Shown one piece after another: positions 22,219-26,290 of a stretch of 26,290 nucleotides of DNA; the stretch's first letter is position 1; each line of letters starts with the position of its first letter. The stretch comes from Chalciporus piperatus (lineage: Eukaryota > Basidiomycota > Agaricomycetes > Boletales > Boletaceae): NCBI GenBank assembly GCA_038093975.1, contig JBBPTG010000309.1, positions 1-26,290 on the forward strand. The letters are read 5' to 3'. The notes below the pieces were generated by a model. It searched no databases. It was not told the DNA's origin and saw only the letters and a list, made by a program, of their open reading frames with translations. A program made the translations under genes and the position numbers.

Positions 22219-23524
22219 ATGACCAACCTACGACCAGAACAACGACAGCGCATCATCCAATATATGACCCTCCTCCTCAGCATCATTATCTGTGCTGTGG
22301 CAAGCACAGTCTCTTCGCTTTCTGAACCCCGCAGAGACCCAGAGCCCTACCACACTTCAGTCCTTTCCGGTGAAGGATGGTTGCTCGAACTTCTGACAGG
22401 CCATCCAGAACGCATCCGCAATGAACTCGGCATCCATGCAGAACTTTTCAACGAACTCATATCAATTCTCAGAGGCTATGGCCATTCCAATGCGAGGTCT
22501 GTTTCATTAGAAGAACAACTCGCCATTTTCCTATACACATGCGTCACTGGGCTGCCTGTAAGGCATGTTGGCGAGAGATTTCAACGGTCAAATGGTACAG
22601 TTTCACAGTACGTTGGATACAGAGATGGGGGCGTCAGTCCAAGTCAAACCTAATTGTCTTTTTAAACAGTTACTTTCGCAAAATGGTCATCATTTTCTCC
22701 TCTCCTCCTTTCTATACAACTTTCATCACCCCCCCTGGTATCAACACAGTCTCGTCAAACTTCAGATCGAACCCAAAATTCTGGCCATATTTCAAGGACG
22801 CGATTGGTGCTATTGACGGCAGCCATATTCCGGTCGCGGCACCTCCTGCTGTCGTCGCCACCGCATTCAGGGACCGCAAGGGCTCGCTCTCCCAGAACTG
22901 CCTTTTCATATCCGACTTCAACCTCCAGTTCACTTATGCTCTCACAGGCTGGGAGGGGTCCGCTTCAGATGCACGGGTGTATGATGATGCCATTTCGCGC
23001 AATCTCATTATCCCTGAGGGTAAATATCTCCTTGCCGACCTTGGCTTTCCCTCCCGGCGGACTTTACTTGTTCCATATCGCGGTGTGCGGTATCACCTGG
23101 CTGAATGGGGCCGGGCAAATGTAAGGTATGTATTTAACTTTGTTTGATCATGTCCGAGTCGGGCTGACGAAACGCTGGCAGACCTGTCAATAAAAGGGAA
23201 CTGTTCAACTTGCGGCATGCCTCTGCAAGAAACGTTGTCGAACGGATCTTCGGTGTTCTAAAAAAACGTTTTCGGATTCTCCTCCTTGGGCTTGCATACC
23301 CGCTGGAAATTCAGGCGCGTATTCCAGCAGCACTTTGTGCTCTTCACAACTTCATTCGCATCCACGAGGCTGATGAAGAACCAACTACTGATGACGATCC
23401 CAATGGTGGCATGGAGGACGGACCTGATGATTTTGACCCCGAAGCTGAAGAAGATGAAGGTGTGCATTTGCGCGATAGGATTGCGGATGAGATGTGGACG
23501 GATTATATACATTTTCATGGATAG
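22219..23524 (+). CDS. PIF/Harbinger DDE transposase (DDE_Tnp_4, HARBI1-like)
   Basis: Three exons, 22219-22607, 22670-23125, 23182-23524; 395 aa, all joins in frame. It cuts and pastes the element, working with a Myb-like partner in this superfamily. A helix-turn-helix-like region lies at about 95-130 (LPVRHVGERFQRSNGTVSHYF). The catalytic core is complete: D179 in AIDGSHIP, D230 in GSASDARVYDD, E302 in NVVERIFGVLKKRF. Other family marks are NPKFWPYFKD, YLLADLGFP and PYRGVRYHLAEWG. The tail after residue 343 is acidic and ends DYIHFHG. An ATG at 22219 starts the protein; an in-frame TTG upstream was not used. No stop or frameshift interrupts it. Its 3' end lies 135 bp from that of the convergent Myb-like gene. 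Confidence 0.92.
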
Positions 23525-23576
23525 ACTTGGACTTCGCCTGGGACTTGGGTAACGATGTAATTGGAACATTACAACG

Positions 23577-23582
23577 AATAAA
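23577..23582 (+). promoter_or_regulatory. Candidate polyadenylation signal AATAAA
   Basis: A canonical AATAAA lies 53 bp after the transposase stop, in the short gap before the convergent gene's end. Fungal genes often lack a strict signal, so function is only likely. Confidence 0.4.
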
Positions 23583-23659
23583 TACATGATGGTCGTGTGG
23601 AAGAGTCAACAGGGCGACACATAAGACTTGTAATAGTACAACAAAGCAGCCGCAGAGAA

Positions 23660-25588
23660 TCACTGGAAGGAAGAGTTGTCATAGGGTCCATCAAAGTATA
23701 TAGCATAGGGATCTGCCTCAGACGTGGACGACATACCACCAGCATCATCAGACTCTACAGCCGGAGGCAGATCTCTGAAGAAGAGGCCTGGATGAAAAGC
23801 ACTTGACTCAGAAGAGGAAAATGACGATGCCAAAGCTGCGCTAGGACCTGTGAAGGCTGCCTGATTTCCGACGGTGGAATATGGACGTTCCATGTTGATA
23901 CTACTGCCCACGGAGGCAGTGGCGCCTGGGTGTCCTGCGTTGATGGGAGGTGACAACACGGACTCGGAAATGGTGCTTGCGGAAATGGTGGTAGTACCAG
24001 GGTATCCTACATGATGATTGGCGGGAGGTGACGACACGGGAGAGGTGCCCGCAGGGACTGCCAGGTATCCTGCGTTGACAGGCGGTGGCGGCCCGCTGGC
24101 AGGGATGGTGCTCGAGGAATAACGAAAGTTCTGGTTAAACCAGCTGATAGCAAACTCTTGACGAACAGCGGGGTCGGTCAAGGCAATATACATCTGGCAA
24201 AGTTGTGGATCCGAGAGGAAAGAGGCAGCAAGTTGACCGCGAATGGTAGGGTGAATCTCTTTATCGGTCAGGAGAACTGCCACTGCTTGTGATGAAAAAC
24301 TCTTGGTACATTGCAGCGGGGAAGCGTCTGGTGGAGTTGAAAGGAAACTTTGGGGCAATGTCTGAGCGGAAGCAGCAGGAATAGATACTGATGGTTCTGG
24401 TTGCGTTACATGGAGCATACCCTTGATGTCATTCATGACATCCGTAGCACGATTGATGGCGGCGGTCATTCCAGTTGTTGCGGCGGCAGTGGTCCGGGAA
24501 GACTGACTGGGAGTAACTTTGGATCGTCGGCTGGCAATAGCAGATGAGCCTAGGGAAGAAGTTGCTGTAGAGATGGCGGAGCTGCGTCCCTTGTTTTTAT
24601 CCTTGGATATTTTGGCAGAGGAAATGAGGCTTGTGCGAGAGGAGGGGGGGCGAGCGCCTGATGCCATGGAGAATGGGCGGTGACTCTGACTCTGACTACC
24701 GGAGGATAATGTATGCGCATGCAAGCTTGGAGGGGGAGTGCCGTATTCAAGTTGGGGAGTGCCAGATTGAGAAGTGACCTGATTGAGCATGGAGAGCGCA
24801 CTGTTGACGGCGGTAAGCTGGGTGGTATGATTGGGTGAGGCGAAATCTTGACCGAGCTGCATCAGCTGATCAAAATTAAGCTCGTGGTCCAATAAGTTCC
24901 CTTGTGTGAATTGCGACATGCTGAAGTGCGAGCTAGGTGTGGCGGGGATTGAGTAGGATTGGGAATCTGGTAGCGACCCATCATCTACTAGTATCTCCTC
25001 GTCGGAGTCCAGCAACTCTGTGCCACCAGTGTATGAATAACCACCTGTGGCGCCTGTACCACGTGGACAAAGCACGGCCATTTTATCACAGAATGGCCAA
25101 CCTCTGTTCCGGAAGTTGGCCATTTCTTTGCTCTAAATAGATATTAGTATGCGGTTTCAATACAGATGAATGCTTTGGAAGACATACCTGAGCAGTGCCA
25201 GAGGCAATAAACGCCTCCCATGCTTCGACTTCAGCAGGAGTCTGGATATTTGCACCCAGGAAGGGGTCAAAGTAGGTACCTGACTTGTTGTATTGATAGT
25301 CCTCGATGGCCCTCCACGTTTTCTTGAGCTGTGGATGGAACGAAAGGTCAAGCTGACGCTGAGAAAACATGGGTCGAAACAACATACGCTGGTCCACTTG
25401 CTGGAGACCTTGGACGGGGTCTTATCCGGGGTCCCGAGTCTTCTTGCCACTTCAGCGAACACAGTGGGGGGAAAACCACCTGCCTGCCCCATCCTGGACT
25501 TATGCTCGGTGAGGATGTCGAGCATAGCGTGTATGGTGGGATCGGGCCAGGAAGCACGTTTCATTGATGCCTGTTGGATGGTAATCAT
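23660..25588 (-). CDS. Myb/SANT-like DNA-binding protein of the Harbinger element
   Basis: Three exons on the minus strand: 25588-25388, 25328-25188, 25132-23660; 604 aa, joins in frame. Residues 12-110 fit a Myb/SANT-like domain: Trp14 (RASWPDPTIHAMLDIL), GGFPPTVFAEVARRL, SKWTSLKKTWRAIEDY, KSGTYFDPFLGA, VEAWEAFIAS, followed by FRNRGWPFCDKMAVL, the usual link to the second half. The rest is Ser/Thr/Pro/Gln-rich and probably disordered, with one conserved-looking helical block (about 400-460: TIRGQLAASFL...LTDPAVRQEFAISWF). In this superfamily the Myb-like protein aids nuclear import and binds the element ends. The start is uncertain: ATGs at 25588, 25564 and 25696 are all in frame; the first was taken because the frame upstream becomes hydrophobic and unlike the family. 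Confidence 0.85.
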
Positions 25589-25750
25589 TTGAAGTGTCTT
25601 GATGCCACAGAGAACAATTAAGACGCTGAAGCCAAGTAAGAGGCGATGGACGTAGTGAGTGTCGAGCTGAAGATGAGGGTGGTGGCAAGGGTTCATGCTG
25701 GGTGTTAGTGTGGAAAGTGAAAGTTTGAGCTCCGAACACACCATGGCCTA

Positions 25751-25796
25751 GAATTCCGCGAGGCTCGCCTGCAGAACTCCGCAAGGCCCACCTGCT
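25751..25796 (+). repeat. 23-bp imperfect direct repeat, two units
   Basis: Units 25751-25773 and 25774-25796 share 18 of 23 bases by my alignment (core TCCGC.AGGC.C.CCTGC). They lie upstream of the Myb-like gene, in the space expected for subterminal transposon repeats. Between this and 25976 I see no coding sequence. Confidence 0.7.
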
Positions 25797-25976
25797 GGCG
25801 GAAGGTGCCCAAATTTGATGTTTCCGAATATCCAGTCAAGTCCAGACAGTTCCATGAACAGTTTGAAGACACTTCTACAGCAACGATACATTGTGTTTTA
25901 TCTACTACACTGACAGTAAATGAAAGGGAACACCAAACATCTCAAAGAAGAGGGAGCATGGAAAATAACAGCGGCG

Positions 25977-26003
25977 CTGTTGTGCAACACTGTTGCACAA
26001 CAG
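25977..26003. repeat. Perfect 27-nt palindrome (13-bp arms, 1-nt centre)
   Basis: Arms CTGTTGTGCAACA (25977-25989) and TGTTGCACAACAG (25991-26003) are exact reverse complements around a single C. The right arm overlaps the start of the first ~150-bp tandem unit. Confidence 0.97.
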
Positions 26004-26290
26004 TGGGCAGGCCTAGGCGTGAGAACACCATTGGCAATGATGACCGTCAAGACTGAGGATGAATGAGGTAGCGGGTACATGCTGACTCCCTAAGTGAGAT
26101 ACTCGATAATGAGACAGCAGCGACGAGGAAACAACAGTGATGAGCTTGCACAGTGGGCGCGCCTAGGCAGGAAAACACTGTTGGCAATGATGACTGTGTT
26201 GCAGGTAAAGACCGGGGATGGGTGAGGTAGCAGGTACATACTGACTCACTAGTAAGACACTCAACGAGGAGCCAGCAGTGACGAGGAGAC
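26001..26290 (+). repeat. Diverged ~150-159-bp tandem repeat, at least two units, open to the right
   Basis: Unit 1 starts at 26001 (CAGTGGGCAGGCCTAGGC) and unit 2 at 26151 (CAGTGGGCGCGCCTAGGC). Shared blocks include TTGGCAATGATGAC (26031 and 26181), GAGGTAGC (26065 and 26224), ACATGCTGACT/ACATACTGACT and GACGAGGA (26122 and 26280). Spacing grows from 150 to 158-159 because of a small insertion in unit 2. The array reaches the window edge. Confidence 0.85.

Larger units (their letters stand above)
22056..26290. mobile_element. PIF/Harbinger-type two-gene DNA transposon (right end beyond window)
   Basis: The unit consists of a DDE transposase gene and a convergent Myb/SANT-like gene, the standard coding pair of PIF/Harbinger elements. 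A candidate left end is GGGCCTGTTCG at 22056, directly preceded by TAA (22053-22055). PIF/Harbinger elements duplicate a TWA trinucleotide and often begin with GGGCCTGTT-like termini (family knowledge, from memory). The matching inverted terminus (CGAACAGGCCC followed by TAA) does not occur to the right within this window, so the element either continues past 26290, with the tandem repeats at 26001-26290 as subterminal sequence, or its right end is lost. Both genes are intact, so it could be or recently have been autonomous. Confidence 0.7.

Noticed and set aside
25801..25976. Right terminal inverted repeat of the Harbinger element
   Set aside because: Compared with the reverse complement of 22056-22091; only chance-level matches such as CATGAACAG near 25855.

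Overview
This is a gene-dense nuclear segment of a filamentous basidiomycete, most likely an Agaricomycete (inference). The reasons are introns of about 48-98 bp with GT-AG ends and CTNAC/CTGAC branch sites in almost every gene, a DUF6532-type protein of the kind expanded in mushrooms, and a transposase-like protein family I associate with Agaricomycetes. Most genes are split, so open reading frames underestimate them; the exon joins given here were worked out by hand from frame continuity and splice signals and have no transcript support. All database comparisons are from memory.

Layout, left to right. 1-590: the 3' part of an unidentified plus-strand gene (weak). 683-3431 (+): ten-exon DUF6532-type gene with an acidic tail. 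3432-3701: short tandem and direct repeats. 3689-6520 (-): four-exon gene resembling a P-element/THAP9-like transposase, tail to tail with the DUF6532 gene. 7035-10139 (-): eleven-exon gamma-tubulin complex component GCP2, the clearest housekeeping gene. 10439-11396 (+): proline-iminopeptidase-type alpha/beta hydrolase, divergent from GCP2. 11491-12080 (+): small signal-peptide/one-TM protein with a Cys cluster, an Ala-Pro repeat and a PPxY motif, followed by an apparently broken relative (12283-12719). 13022-14804 and 15903-17763 (both -): tandem paralogous 12-TM MFS drug/polyamine-type transporters with the same intron positions; each has a splice-donor anomaly at the same region of the gene. 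18845-21093 (-): eight-exon ferric reductase with all heme, FAD and NADPH motifs. 22056 to beyond the right edge: a PIF/Harbinger-type DNA transposon with an intact DDE transposase (22219-23524, +) and its convergent Myb/SANT-like partner (23660-25588, -), then a 27-nt perfect palindrome and diverged ~150-bp tandem repeats running off the window.

Functionally, the core genes (GCP2, hydrolase, transporters, ferric reductase) do not form an evident pathway or cluster. The interesting parts are the two transposon-like convergent gene pairs at either end of the window, the splice-site lesions in the duplicated transporters, and the small PPxY membrane protein with its decayed neighbour. I found no convincing tRNA, rRNA or other RNA gene.
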